Assembly (NCBI GenBank): GCA_002778195.1
Contig: PCDI01000014.1
Location: 299,884 to 363,883, forward strand
Direction of reading: 5' to 3'
Length of the DNA: 64,000 nt
Source: Raffaelea ambrosiae
Lineage: Eukaryota; Ascomycota; Sordariomycetes; Ophiostomatales; Ophiostomataceae
Position 1 is the stretch's first letter, and every line of letters begins with the position of its first letter. The notes beneath the pieces are model-generated. The model saw nothing but the letters and a program-made list of their open reading frames with translations, was not told where the DNA came from and searched no databases. The translations under genes were made by a program, and so were the position numbers. This document shows, piece by piece, positions 1-10,111 of the stretch.

Positions 1-229
1 GGGGGGGGGTGGGGCGTAAGATGCCTACGCATGGCCCACGTTGGGTCACGCTTTAGACGAGGCGTAGGTCTGACGGAGGTGTCGGCAAGAGAAATACGTC
101 TGTAGAAATGAACACTGTTGGGATAAATATGAAATTTGGATCACATTCACCGCACTTCCGCCCACAAGAGAGTAAAAAAGCCAGCGTATAATCATGGAAA
201 ACACAGCCAACATGCTATTTTTTTCTTCT
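1..229. other. Left-edge noncoding sequence
   Basis: The window opens with a run of nine G followed by TGGGG. The remaining bases up to the stop codon of the first gene show no supported coding signal and are probably its 3' untranslated region. Confidence 0.5.
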
Positions 230-3200
230 TCACTCGACACGTTTCCATTGCGCCTCGAGCTGGCCGATCGTGGCCATCCTCCCCACGTCTCCGACCCCCA
301 GGGACATCGCATTGCCTTGTTTGGTTAGCCGCGCCCCGTCCAGCTCTGTCTCGTTGTGGAAGCCGTAGCCCACACTGGCGTCCCCGTACTCCCGCTGGGA
401 CGGGTTGGTGAGTTCCTCCAGGTGGCCCGCGCTCGTCAGAACGAGACCCTGCATGAGCTTCGCGTTCGCCGTCGACGCCTCAGACTGCTGCGCCGCCAGC
501 ATGATGCGGCACGGCGGCATCGTCTGCCAGTAGACGAGCCGGCGGTGCTTGTTGTACGCCCGCATGTCCGAAGGGTCGTTGCGCGCGCACGCCTCCGTGT
601 AGAGCGTGCGCATGCGGGGGCTGTACATGTCGCAGATCTGCGGCTGGGGCAGCGGGGCGCTCCGGAGGGGCATCGTGTCCGGTTGGTCGAGCGCGGTGCC
701 GTGCACAAAGTCGACGTAGCACTCGGCGCACACGACGCAGTCCTCCCAGCCATACCAGGTGCGGCCGCTGACGTCCGTGTCGCGCGGGCAGCGCGGCACG
801 GGGCCGTACTTGTTGGCGTACGCCAGCAGCGCGGCCGGGCGGCCCGTCATGTGGAGCTCCGTGAGGCGGGACACATAGTCCGCGAAGCGGGGTGCCTTGC
901 TGTTGAGCGAGCAGAGGGCGGCCGTGTGGGGGTCCGGCGGGTGCGCCATGGGCGCAAAGTGGGCCGTGAGGCCCAGCGAGCCCACGACGCCGTGGTAGCA
1001 GGCGCCGCACACCTGGAAGCCGGGCGGCTCGGAGGGCAGCGAGTACCAGTGGGCGGTCGGGGTGCCGCTGGGGCTGCACAGCGGCTCCTCCCGCTCGAGC
1101 TTCTGAAAGGCCCGCCAGAAGATGGACCAGTCCCCGGCCGCCTCGGCGCAGGTCATGGCGACGACGACGGCGTAGTGGCCCAGCAGGCAGACGGGGGTGG
1201 CGACGGTGGTGAGGATGTTGTCGTCCAGGGCCGTCCACTGGTCCTCGTCGCCCGACTTGAGGATGCGGTCGCAGTAGCACGCGACGCAGATGGTGGCCGC
1301 CTGGGGTCCGCGCACGAGCGTGAACCACTTGCGCGCGCTGTGCACCGTGGGGACCAGCCGGGGGCAGGCGGGCGCGCCGAGACGCGCCTTGGCCTCGGCC
1401 ACAAACGTCGCCCAGTCGCCGGTCGTCTTGCGCAGCGCCAGCTCCTTGGCGATGAAGGGCACGGACAGATCGCAGATCCAGGCCTCGTGGTCGCCCTGCT
1501 CGTGCTCGTGCGCGCGCTCGAAATAGGGCGCCAGAAGCGTGCCGGCGATGCTGTCTTCGTAGCAGGCCTCGCAGACCACCATGCCCTCGACGGCGCCGTG
1601 GACCGGGCGGTACCATCGGATGCCCTGTCCGCGGGGGACGCCCCGCGTGCCGGCGCAGTCCTGGATGGCGAGCCGCCTGGTCATGCCGTCCAGCACCGGC
1701 TGCAGATGGCCCGTGGCGACGGCCGTCGGGAACAGGTCGTCGGTGATGCGCGCACAGCTGAAGCGGCAGCGCCGCGGACGACCGTCGTCCCAGGAGCTGG
1801 TCGTGAACTGGTCGCGGAACGGCGTGGGCCAGATGTATTGGACGTAGCAGTGCGAGCAGACGATGGCGTTGCGCGCCTGCGGGTGGATGTACCAGGTGGT
1901 GGCGAACGTGATGGGGGATTCGGCGCATTCTCTCAGCGTCGGCGGTGGTTCGCCCCGGGCTTGTGCCGGCGTGCCACCACGGTCCTGTGGAGCCGATGGC
2001 GGAGGTGGTGGCTGCGCCTGCGGTTGTGTTTGGGGCTGGGCTTCGGGTGGCTGCACAGTCGGCGACGACTTGAAGTCTGGCGTCTGCAGAGGGCCGGTTA
2101 CCGTGGCCACCATGACGCCGGTGAGAGTGCGGGCCGGGAGACGCAATCCTGCGTAGAATGGCTCTTCTGCGCTTGGTTGTGTCGCTGGAGCAGCCGCCGC
2201 ATCTGGCGTTGCGGGTGGCCTGCGGGTTGCCTCTGATGCCAGCTCTGCTGCGGCCGATGGTGATACATAATGCTGTGCAATGTACTGTGTCTCGCTAGGA
2301 CTACTCGTCGGGGCAGGAGCAGGGGTCTGTGAATCTGTTTGAGCTGGCGGTCCCGGGGGGGTTATTGTCATCGAATTGATCAGGTTGTCGATTTCGTCCA
2401 CTGTCCCCGCGGAGTAGGAAGGTGACGTGGGAGAAGCCGTGCCCGAAGCTGCAGGACCGGTCACTGGGGGCGCCACCGGATACTGGGCCGTTGGAGTCAG
2501 GGTTGTTGGCGGCTGAGCCACTGGAGACTGAGCCAGCGGGGTCACTTGCGGGTGGCCCGACTGGGTGACATTTACCCGGGAGCTAGCTGCAGCTGCTACA
2601 GGAGGCGGCGCTGGCTGGTACGGTGCCTGGGCGTATGTTGTCGACGCGGGAGACGCTGCAGAAGCCGGCACTGGAGCTGGGGCCGGGGACGGTTGTGTAC
2701 ACGGCACGGACACGGGGGTCTGCGGGGGCTGCTGGTATGCGGCTGGAGCCTGCCCACCACTGACTGGCGTCTGCTGTCCATACGGCAACACAGGAGGCGG
2801 CGGAGGGTAGTTTCCAGTCTGGTTAGTGTTCGCGGGAGCTTGTGTAGGCAGAGGCGATGTCGCAGGGTAGGTTCCTGTCAGCGGTGACAATGGCGGTGGC
2901 GGGGGGTAGTTTCCAGGCGCATAGTTGCTTGCAGGGGCTTGCTTTGATGGGGGCGGTGCCGTGGAGGGGGTTCCCGTCTGCAGAGGTGCGGCGGCGGGAT
3001 ATGTCGTTGGGGTGTATGTCTGGGCCGGCTGCTGGTACGCGTATGCTGGTGGATAGCCGCCCTGCTGGTGTGCCGGTGCAGCGTACGCAGACGGTCCGTA
3101 GTTTGTCTGTGCGTAGGTCTGGGTGTAGTTGGGCGCTGCGTAGTTTGGCTGCTGCCCGTATGGTTGGGCATACACGGGCTGGGCACACGGCTGCTGGGCA

Positions 3201-3499
3201 TACGGTTGCCTCTGTGGACGTGGCGGCAGCTCTGGCGGCCGATTGGGACTTCGCGGAGGTGGGGGAAAGCTCATGTTCGAAGCGGGCGCCAGCCGGGGCG
3301 GACCTCCCGAAGGCCGCGGAGGAAGTGGTGGCCTGCCATCGCTGACACCGCTCGTAGGAGGCGGGGGCCCTGGCGGTGGCGGGGGATAATAGTACGCTGC
3401 TCCTGGGGCCGCATAGTACGGCTGCTGATATGGCGGCGCATACAGTGGCTGTTGGGGAGGCGGCGCCTGTGGCGGCTGGCCTGGTGGGTAGTAGGCCAT
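230..3499 (-). CDS. Pro/Gln-rich protein with five tandem W-Y/CxxC modules, function unknown
   Basis: Single-exon gene of 1089 aa starting at the ATG whose A is at 3499. The frame stays open upstream to 3655 but only from a GTG. Residues 1 to about 530 are low-complexity and rich in Pro, Gln, Tyr, Ala and Thr, with repeated NYPPPPP-like stretches, so they are probably disordered. From about residue 536 to the end there are five copies of a roughly 93-residue module starting near 536, 628, 724, 818 and 911. Each begins W-[YF], followed 9-14 residues later by C-x-x-C-[YF]; four of the five have CxACY or CxECY. In each copy one or two further cysteines follow. Four cysteines per module suggest metal binding, which is inference. 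No membrane segment or signal peptide is evident. I do not recognise a named family. Confidence 0.85.
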   Translation of the reverse strand: MAYYPPGQPPQAPPPQQPLYAPPYQQPYYAAPGAAYYYPPPPPGPPPPTSGVSDGRPPLPPRPSGGPPRLAPASNMSFPPPPRSPNRPPELPPRPQRQPYAQQPCAQPVYAQPYGQQPNYAAPNYTQTYAQTNYGPSAYAAPAHQQGGYPPAYAYQQPAQTYTPTTYPAAAPLQTGTPSTAPPPSKQAPASNYAPGNYPPPPPLSPLTGTYPATSPLPTQAPANTNQTGNYPPPPPVLPYGQQTPVSGGQAPAAYQQPPQTPVSVPCTQPSPAPAPVPASAASPASTTYAQAPYQPAPPPVAAAASSRVNVTQSGHPQVTPLAQSPVAQPPTTLTPTAQYPVAPPVTGPAASGTASPTSPSYSAGTVDEIDNLINSMTITPPGPPAQTDSQTPAPAPTSSPSETQYIAQHYVSPSAAAELASEATRRPPATPDAAAAPATQPSAEEPFYAGLRLPARTLTGVMVATVTGPLQTPDFKSSPTVQPPEAQPQTQPQAQPPPPPSAPQDRGGTPAQARGEPPPTLRECAESPITFATTWYIHPQARNAIVCSHCYVQYIWPTPFRDQFTTSSWDDGRPRRCRFSCARITDDLFPTAVATGHLQPVLDGMTRRLAIQDCAGTRGVPRGQGIRWYRPVHGAVEGMVVCEACYEDSIAGTLLAPYFERAHEHEQGDHEAWICDLSVPFIAKELALRKTTGDWATFVAEAKARLGAPACPRLVPTVHSARKWFTLVRGPQAATICVACYCDRILKSGDEDQWTALDDNILTTVATPVCLLGHYAVVVAMTCAEAAGDWSIFWRAFQKLEREEPLCSPSGTPTAHWYSLPSEPPGFQVCGACYHGVVGSLGLTAHFAPMAHPPDPHTAALCSLNSKAPRFADYVSRLTELHMTGRPAALLAYANKYGPVPRCPRDTDVSGRTWYGWEDCVVCAECYVDFVHGTALDQPDTMPLRSAPLPQPQICDMYSPRMRTLYTEACARNDPSDMRAYNKHRRLVYWQTMPPCRIMLAAQQSEASTANAKLMQGLVLTSAGHLEELTNPSQREYGDASVGYGFHNETELDGARLTKQGNAMSLGVGDVGRMATIGQLEAQWKRVE

Positions 3500-4029
3500 G
3501 GTTGCGGCCGTTGGGGGTACTTGTCGAAGTGCAGGATGCAGGAGAACAGCCAAGAGGCGTGGGCAGACCGCCGTTGAAGTAAGACGCGCAGTTTTGCTCA
3601 GCCTCACACAGCCGGGGCGTCCAGGTCCAGAGACCGCGCCTCCACTCCAGAACACGAACTATGCTGCATTGAGAAGTCCGCCTTGGCGCAGGCGTTCTTG
3701 GCTCTGACGTGGGAGATGGGCGGGCAGCGCTCGTGTGTGGCTGGCATTCATTCTACTATGTAGCTGTTCGCAAATGCCAGGCGCTTGCTAAGCAGTGCCT
3801 CCAGGTTACTTCGGGAGCGCGTGGTCGGCCGATGCAACCGTTTTGCCGACGGGTGGTGTTAATTTGTGTTTTAAGCTTATTCGCACGCTGTGGCCCCAAC
3901 TCGTGTTCCTAGTTTCAACTCCACGGGGCGTTGGGCTAGACAATCGCTCCAGAGCAGCACGCCAGAGACACATGGATTCCTGTCGAGCGGATGTCCCCGC
4001 ACCGCGGCCAGAACGCCGCACTTCATTAA
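3500..4029. other. Intergenic, promoter of the Cys-module gene and 3' flank of the kinase gene
   Basis: No coding signal beyond short shadow frames. The part next to 3499 is GC-rich and pyrimidine-biased, as expected for a fungal promoter and leader. Confidence 0.5.
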
Positions 4030-5444
4030 CTACAGCATATGCATTCGCGCTTTCTTCCTCAGAGCTTCCATAAGCCGCACGGCTACGTCTAGACAGAACT
4101 TTGTGTTTCCAAAGTAGAGGTGGCTGAACTCGCTGCTGGCTTGACCGCTGATGGACCGTGCCTGTATGCCGTGGCTGATCGTCGCACTCCGGAGGAACTG
4201 GAATATCGTGCCGACTTCCCAATCCCTGCCACCCCCATCCTTGCGCAGGTCGAACCCGACCATCTCGGCATAGCGGTCCAGCAGTTCCTGTGGCTCCGGC
4301 ATGCCGCTGGCGCTGCGGTTCTCGGGTTTGTATGGCGACGGCTTCTGGGGTGCGGCCCCGCCAGACTTGACAATCTTCTTGTGATTCGCAGAGAATGCAT
4401 TCAAAAGGTAAAGGACGTCCATGAGGGGGTGGCCAATCGTGGACAGTTCCCAGTCGAGGATGGCTATCACCCTTGGTTCAGTGGGGTGGAGAATCTGGAT
4501 AGCTCGTCCCGCGAACGGATTGGTCAGTGGGGTCGAGCGGAATTTGGTGTGTTTTCAGGGCGCCGCCAACGTACCAGGTTGTCGAACTTGAAGTCGCCGT
4601 GGACAATGGAGGCTCGCTCCCCTGGCAGGTTCGCTCTGATAAATTCAATGATCTCGTCGTATCTCTCGTGTGCGCGGCCGAGTAGCTTCCCCGTCTTGGA
4701 ATCTTTCACGGCCGCCTGCTGGGCCTCTATGCGGCTCCACGTATTGCAGTGGCGAGCATAAAACCCGTGTTTCTTCCCGTAGTTCTCGAGTCCAATGGCG
4801 TCTGGGTCGAGGGAATGCAGCCAGGCCAGGGTTTCCATGGCCGAGAACCAGCTGTTGTCGGGCTGTCAGTGTTTGGTCACGTTTTGTGTCTCTCGGGGGG
4901 GTCGACTCACGCTTTCCTCCTGTCTGTCGGCGACAACTCCTCCATGTCCACGTCTGTGATGATCCTGCCTTTGACAAATTCCATGACCTGCACCGCGTAA
5001 GAACAGGGCTGGGCCGGGAGGCCATATCCAGGTGTCAAGCGAGAAGGCAACGCACATAGAAAGGGGTACCAATCACAGCGCTGTCCATGCACAATGTGTA
5101 GACCTTTGGTACGGGAAACCCGGGAACGGATCCCAGAGCTCTGAGGACCTTGAATTCCCGGTCAACCTGATGGGCAACAGGACTGATTGTCTTGCCTTGT
5201 GGCTTCTTCCTCAGAATGTACCGCTTGCCCCTGCATGGCAAATGGTTAGAAACGGGACAGACTTTGGGTTTACGCGCATTCCAACTTGCCCTGCATCATC
5301 AAGAAAGTACGTGGGATTGCTTTGCCCATATCCGATTTTTGTCGTCAGGATCGGTAGCTTCAAGTCGGGGTAGTCGCCAGAGCCCCCAAGATACTGCCCC
5401 AGCACCCCATCGTCCAGGTCATGTTGTGGAGAGGAAGATGACAT
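4030..5444 (-). CDS. APH-type phosphotransferase, like the kinase half of ACAD10/ACAD11
   Basis: Five exons on the minus strand: 5444-5290, 5230-5056, 4987-4911, 4851-4575 and 4494-4030, giving 382 aa. Conserved blocks in order: GQSNPTYFL near residue 40, GKRYILRKKP, AHQVDREF, HGDFKFDNL (Brenner-type catalytic loop, Asp about 221 and Asn about 227) and ILDWELSTIG (metal-binding Asp about 241). These are the hallmarks of the aminoglycoside-phosphotransferase domain fused to an acyl-CoA dehydrogenase in animal ACAD10/ACAD11. Here the dehydrogenase is a separate gene, transcribed divergently 432 bp away. By family knowledge the likely substrate is a 4-hydroxyacyl-CoA phosphorylated on its hydroxyl; the exact substrate is inference. 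The intron 5289-5231 uses a GC donor (GCAAGT); only that donor keeps the conserved GKRY frame. The C-terminus HML is not a canonical peroxisomal signal. Confidence 0.88.
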
Positions 5445-5876
5445 GTTGTGCAATCGGGTGATCCAGTTACACTGAGCGCCCCTGGATTGGCCGGAGTCCT
5501 GGCGAGAACATGAATCTGCACACAAGCCTGCCTTGACTCAAATTTGGATCCAAACCTCCAATGAGGGGTTACTCGGTTTTCTGATGAGGCTCGCATATTA
5601 CCGAAACGCAACATTATTACCCCAAAAGATGATCCAATTGCCAGCCAATTGCTTGACCTGTCGAACCTCGGCTGCGTAGAGGCGGGGTCGAACAAACAAT
5701 GGGTGGACTGAGGTCGATGCCAACTTCCCCATACTTTGCCCAGGTATGATTTGCATGATGGAAATCTGGGGAAAATGGAATATCCTCCCAATGGCAACCA
5801 ATTTAACAGATTACCGCACACAATACAGAAAGAAAAGGTGTTCCAGATCCATTCAAGTTAAGCCCCATTATTGGTC
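5445..5876. promoter_or_regulatory. Divergent promoter between kinase and acyl-CoA dehydrogenase
   Basis: This 432 bp spacer separates two head-to-head genes whose products are fused in animals. It contains CCAAT motifs (near 5632, 5644 and 5788) and one CCTCGG core at 5666-5671. Shared regulation is an inference from the geometry. Confidence 0.6.
5666..5671 (+). promoter_or_regulatory. CCTCGG, candidate FarA/FarB fatty-acid regulator core
   Basis: CCTCGG is the core recognised by the Aspergillus FarA/FarB regulators of fatty-acid degradation. One copy lies between the kinase and the dehydrogenase and another, inverted, lies upstream of the acyl-CoA synthetase. A single hexamer is weak evidence by itself. 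Confidence 0.35.
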
Positions 5877-7238
5877 ATGAATTTCGATCTACCATCCGAC
5901 GTCCAAGATTTCCTGTCGCGCATCGACGACTTCATCAACACGACAATCTTGCCTCTGCAACACAAAGACGACAACGACCGCTTCTTTGATCATCGACGCG
6001 AGTCTGCACGCACACAGTGGGACAATGGCGGCGTGCCGACCCAAGATTGGGAGGACCTGCTTCACAAAGCCAGAATTCTTGCAGACGATGCGGGTTTCTT
6101 CCGTTTTGGGGCGCCCAAAGAGTACGGAGGCTCCGGGTGCACCTCCCTGAACCTGCATATGTGTGCTGTCCGATACCATCTTGCCTCGCATCCTGTATAT
6201 GGCGGTGGCATCAGCCTGGCCAACGACCTGCAGAGTGAACATAGCATTGTTGGCAACCTGCCCACCGTCATCTTGCTGTACCACTATGGGACACAAGAGC
6301 AAAAGGACAAGTTGATCAACTCGGCCATACGGGGGGATACGGTAGCTACCTTTGGCTTGACAGAGATTCATCACGGCTCTGATGCCACGCACATGGATAC
6401 CACTGCACGGCCTATCACATTGGCATCGGGGGAGCCGGGATACGAGATCAATGGGAACAAGAAGTGGCAGACAGGCATGCACCGTGCAAGTTACATGATC
6501 GTATTTGCTCGCACGTCTGGGAAAGATGGAGACGCCAAAGGAATCACAGCCTTCCTTGTGCCAAGAGACACACCGGGCGTAGAAGTGGTGTCGTACGAGT
6601 GGACGCTCAATATGCCCACGGACCACGCAACCGTCCTGCTCAAGAACGTCCGCGTACCGACATCGACTGTCTTGGGGCCGGTCGACAATGGCCTCGCTAT
6701 TGCCCAGTCGTTCACCCACGAGAACCGGATCCGCCAAGCCGCATCGAGCTGTGGGGCCGTCCGGTACTGTGTGGACAGGGGCGTTGAACACGCCAACAGC
6801 CGGCGGGTGTTTGGGCAGCCCTTGTCCAAGAATCAGGCCATCCAGTGGCCTCTCGTGGAACTATCGACGCAGGCCGAGATGCTCCGGTTGCTGATTCTCC
6901 GGACAGCCGTGGAGATGGACAAGGTCCATGCCGAGGCAAAGGCTTCCGGACATCTGCCGTGGGTTGCTGTCGAAAGACGCCTCGGACATAAAATTGGTAT
7001 GTGCAATTATTACGCCAACCGTCTCGCCTGCGAGGCCGCTGATCGGGCCATCCAAATCCACGGAGGCGATGGATACTCGCGACATTTTCCATTTGAACAC
7101 ATGTGGCGTCACTTTAGGCGATATCGGATTACAGAAGGCAGCGAGGAGGTGCAGATGCGCAAGGTGGCGGCGTATCTCTTTGGATTCAAAACAACGGGAG
7201 AGGAAAAGAGACCAGCCAAGAAGGAACTCAAGCTGTAA
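5877..7238 (+). CDS. Acyl-CoA dehydrogenase family protein (ACAD10/11-type partner)
   Basis: Uninterrupted 453-aa frame. The ATG at 5877 is used; an upstream in-frame TTG is ignored. Family blocks: the N-terminal helical domain, TFGLTEIHHGSDA (flavin-side loop of the middle domain, near 160), NGNKKWQTG, HENRIRQAA, the arginine-containing SRRVFGQPLSKNQAIQWPL, and near the end IQIHGGDGYS followed by RITEGSEEVQMR. In many family members a Glu at the position of E420 is the catalytic base. In the ACAD10/11 branch that position often reads DGPDE, so the retained Glu is worth noting. The expected role is FAD-dependent chemistry on an acyl-CoA, here plausibly a 4-phosphoacyl-CoA made by the neighbouring kinase. 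The C-terminus LKL is only a near match to a type 1 peroxisomal signal. Confidence 0.9.
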   Translation: MNFDLPSDVQDFLSRIDDFINTTILPLQHKDDNDRFFDHRRESARTQWDNGGVPTQDWEDLLHKARILADDAGFFRFGAPKEYGGSGCTSLNLHMCAVRYHLASHPVYGGGISLANDLQSEHSIVGNLPTVILLYHYGTQEQKDKLINSAIRGDTVATFGLTEIHHGSDATHMDTTARPITLASGEPGYEINGNKKWQTGMHRASYMIVFARTSGKDGDAKGITAFLVPRDTPGVEVVSYEWTLNMPTDHATVLLKNVRVPTSTVLGPVDNGLAIAQSFTHENRIRQAASSCGAVRYCVDRGVEHANSRRVFGQPLSKNQAIQWPLVELSTQAEMLRLLILRTAVEMDKVHAEAKASGHLPWVAVERRLGHKIGMCNYYANRLACEAADRAIQIHGGDGYSRHFPFEHMWRHFRRYRITEGSEEVQMRKVAAYLFGFKTTGEEKRPAKKELKL

Positions 7239-8132
7239 GACAGTACTCAATCTATAGCCAATTGAATCTCAGAGTCTCGTATCATGCCCTTGCATAGGGC
7301 CAGTGTACTCGTATCGTCAAGGACGACCGTATCTCGGTTCCGCGCACCATATCGTGCCCAGAATAATCTCTGCGTAGCCCGGATATCTGCATGATAACGA
7401 AGATTGGTGTGGCAGACCCCAGGCTTCATACAGCTATCTAGCAATCTATCCATATCATGGTATTTTGTTTATCGTAGACATAGCGTCTTGGAGACATCTT
7501 GGCATGAGCTGATAACGTCTAGAACACGTTTGTTGTTATTGGTTGATAAACATATGACGAACCTCTATTGCTTAATAGTTTAGACACTGTATTGATCATA
7601 CATTCTATGAAACAGCACAAGAAAGGCTTACAAAGGCGTAGAAAACCATGCTTCTTCTGAATAGCAGCGCACGCTGCCCTCTTAGATCTAAAAGAGTAAA
7701 TTGGCCATCACTTCTTTCTCACCCACATGGTCTACATCTCCAAAACGGACATAAGTTCCTTGGCGGCCACTGCTCAGGGTATCAGTTGGTCGTAGGCTGC
7801 CACTCTTGGCTGCTTAATAAGACAGGAGTGGTTTAACGTAAATATCGCAGAGGATCGTTGAAGGATCAGCTTAGACGACACTGAACAATCCACTGCAACT
7901 CACAGCCCGATTAATACATACCTCTATTTTCGACCTCGCCAACATAAGTCATGAAATACCATTCGAGGTCGATCCACGATTTTTGAACGAGTGTCGTCGC
8001 TATTCCTTTTACACTATGAGATTTAGCGAAAAAAATTTAACGCATTTAGCCAACAAAATAGATCTATGCGCAGATGACAAGATATGGTTTATGAAGAAAC
8101 TCCAGCTTGACAACAAAACTGATAATGAGCTT
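7239..8132. other. AT-rich intergenic region between convergent genes
   Basis: The dehydrogenase and the acyl-CoA synthetase end towards each other here. I see only AT-rich sequence and short meaningless frames, with no RNA gene, repeat or relic. Confidence 0.5.
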
Positions 8133-10111
8133 TCAAAGCTTTGCCTGAACCTGGTATGAAACATCTTTAACAACATGTCCGGTCGGCGAGTCCTTGCCTC
8201 TGAGAATCCTCCTGAGAATCTTGTTGCTCGGGTTCCTTGGGATTTCCTTTATGAATTCTATTTCCTTCACCCATTTGTATCGTACCCGTCTCTCCTTCAC
8301 GTATTGCATGAGCTCTCTTCCGAGACTATCACTAGGTGTAAACCCGGGCCTGAGCACCACATATGCTTTCGGTCGTTCGACACTGTAATCGTCGGGAATG
8401 CCAATCACGGCGCAGTCAATGACGCTGTCGTGGCAGATCAGAAGCTGTTCCAGGTCAGCTGGAGCTACCTGTTGTCCTTTGACTTTGATCATCTCTTTGA
8501 TACGGTCGACAATGTATATCAAGCCTCGATCATCGATTTTGCCAATGTCGCCGGTGCGGAGATAGCCATCGGGAAGAAATGCCTGGGCCGTTTCCTCGGG
8601 ATTATCCAGGTAACCCATGGCAATCTGTGGTCCTTTCGCAAAAATCTCGCCCTCTTCGTTCAGACCAAGCTCCTTGCCATTGTTGATGTCGATGATTTTG
8701 ATCGTGGTTGAGGCAAGGACAACGCCGGCGGCTCGGCCGTAATCATAACTGTAAAATTCTGGCGGGTGTGATGTGAGACAGCAGCACGACTCTGTCATAC
8801 CGTAGCTTTGTCTGAATCCAATCCAAGGCAGCTTCTTCCGAAGTCGTTCGAGCATGTCATCGGACAGCGGCGCAGCGCCGGAACCCATACGCCGCAAAGA
8901 TGAAATATCATACTGGTCGACTAAGGGGTCTTGAAGCATCCGAATGATGATGGTTGGCACCAAAGTGAGATCCGTGATCCGGAACTTTTGGATGGCCCCG
9001 AGAAAGCCCTCCATGGTGAACTGAGGAAGCATGATGCACTCATCGTTGCTTGCTACAGGCCACATCAAAAAGCGAATGAGGCCGCTGACTAGCGGATGTC
9101 AGCCGTACAAGCAACAGTAAATGGAATAGGCAGCGCAATTTTTCAAAAGTATACGTACTGTGAAAAAGTGGAAGACAAGCCAATTGACGTTTTTTCTCAG
9201 GCACAGTCACGACGTCGAGCTGGATGCACTGGGCTATCACATTTTTGTGTGACAACATGACCTGTTTTTTTCTGTGTATTAGTTTGGAAAGCATAGCTTC
9301 TACTTTTCATTCGACATTGGCGGGTGCTTACAGCTTTCGGCATTCCGGTTGTCCCACTGCTAAAGTTTAGAAATCCGCAGATGTCGTTTGTCTTTCCTTT
9401 CGGCAAACGGAATATGGGGGTTTGGTGATCCACACCATATTCTTTGCCAATTCTCAACAGCTCTTTCATGGATGTGAACCCTTTAACGTCTCCTTCGAGG
9501 AGGAATATCCGCTCATTGGGAATACCGGCCCCGTTGGCAGCGGCAACGGCAATCTCAATACAACTAGGAATCGTCATAATGAACTTTGATTTTGCCGTGC
9601 TGAGAGCATGCACTACCTCAGCAGTCTTGTACAGCGGGGACGCACCATTGACTCTCGCACCTTTATTGTGTTAAATAGAGTATTGCACCTGGTGGGTAGC
9701 CAAACTTGAGCAATGCATACCTGCTTTGAGAACGGCATACGCCGCTACTGGATACCATATGGTACTGTGGGTGAACAGAGACACCGTATCCTCTGGCTGG
9801 AGGCCATAGTTTTTGACCAGAGCGGTACACAGATGCGTCGCGTGCTCCTTCACTTGGAAGAAGTCAAGTCTCTCCGATGTGACAGCATTTGTGTAGCCGC
9901 TGATTTGATCCCTAGGTACCTTGAACAGCTGGGAGTACTTGGGATCTTCAAATGCCCATTCCCATATGGTCAAATCGGTCGGATCTGAAGGAGTGTTGCG
10001 TCAGTGGAAGTAGATACAACATACTCATTGTCAATCGGTGCGACGTGGTACCCAATGGAGTTATTGCATCCACTTACACTGGATATCCGGATACCTCGAC
10101 TGCATAACCAT
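8133..10111 (-). CDS. Peroxisomal 4-coumarate-CoA-ligase-like acyl-CoA synthetase
   Basis: Five exons: 10111-10078, 9984-9721, 9660-9332, 9261-9159 and 9088-8133, giving 561 aa, the normal length. The short first exon encodes MVMQSRYPDI, the typical start of fungal 4CL-like enzymes. The ATP-binding loop SSGTTGMPKA lies at about 199-209, split by an intron just after it. Other motifs are QSYGMTES, GYLDNPEET, YLRTGDIG, the hinge-region VDRIKEMIKVKGQQVAPADLE, and PSNKILRR with the adenylation lysine near 533. The protein ends in AKL, a canonical peroxisomal targeting signal type 1. It would activate a carboxylic acid to its CoA thioester. Position next to an APH kinase and an acyl-CoA dehydrogenase suggests the acid feeds that pair. 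Third codon positions are visibly AT-richer than in genes further right. Confidence 0.92.

Noticed and set aside
356..2236. 626-codon plus-strand frame
   Set aside because: Antisense to the Cys-module gene; the GC-rich reverse frame gives Arg/Ala/Gly-rich sequence with no protein features.
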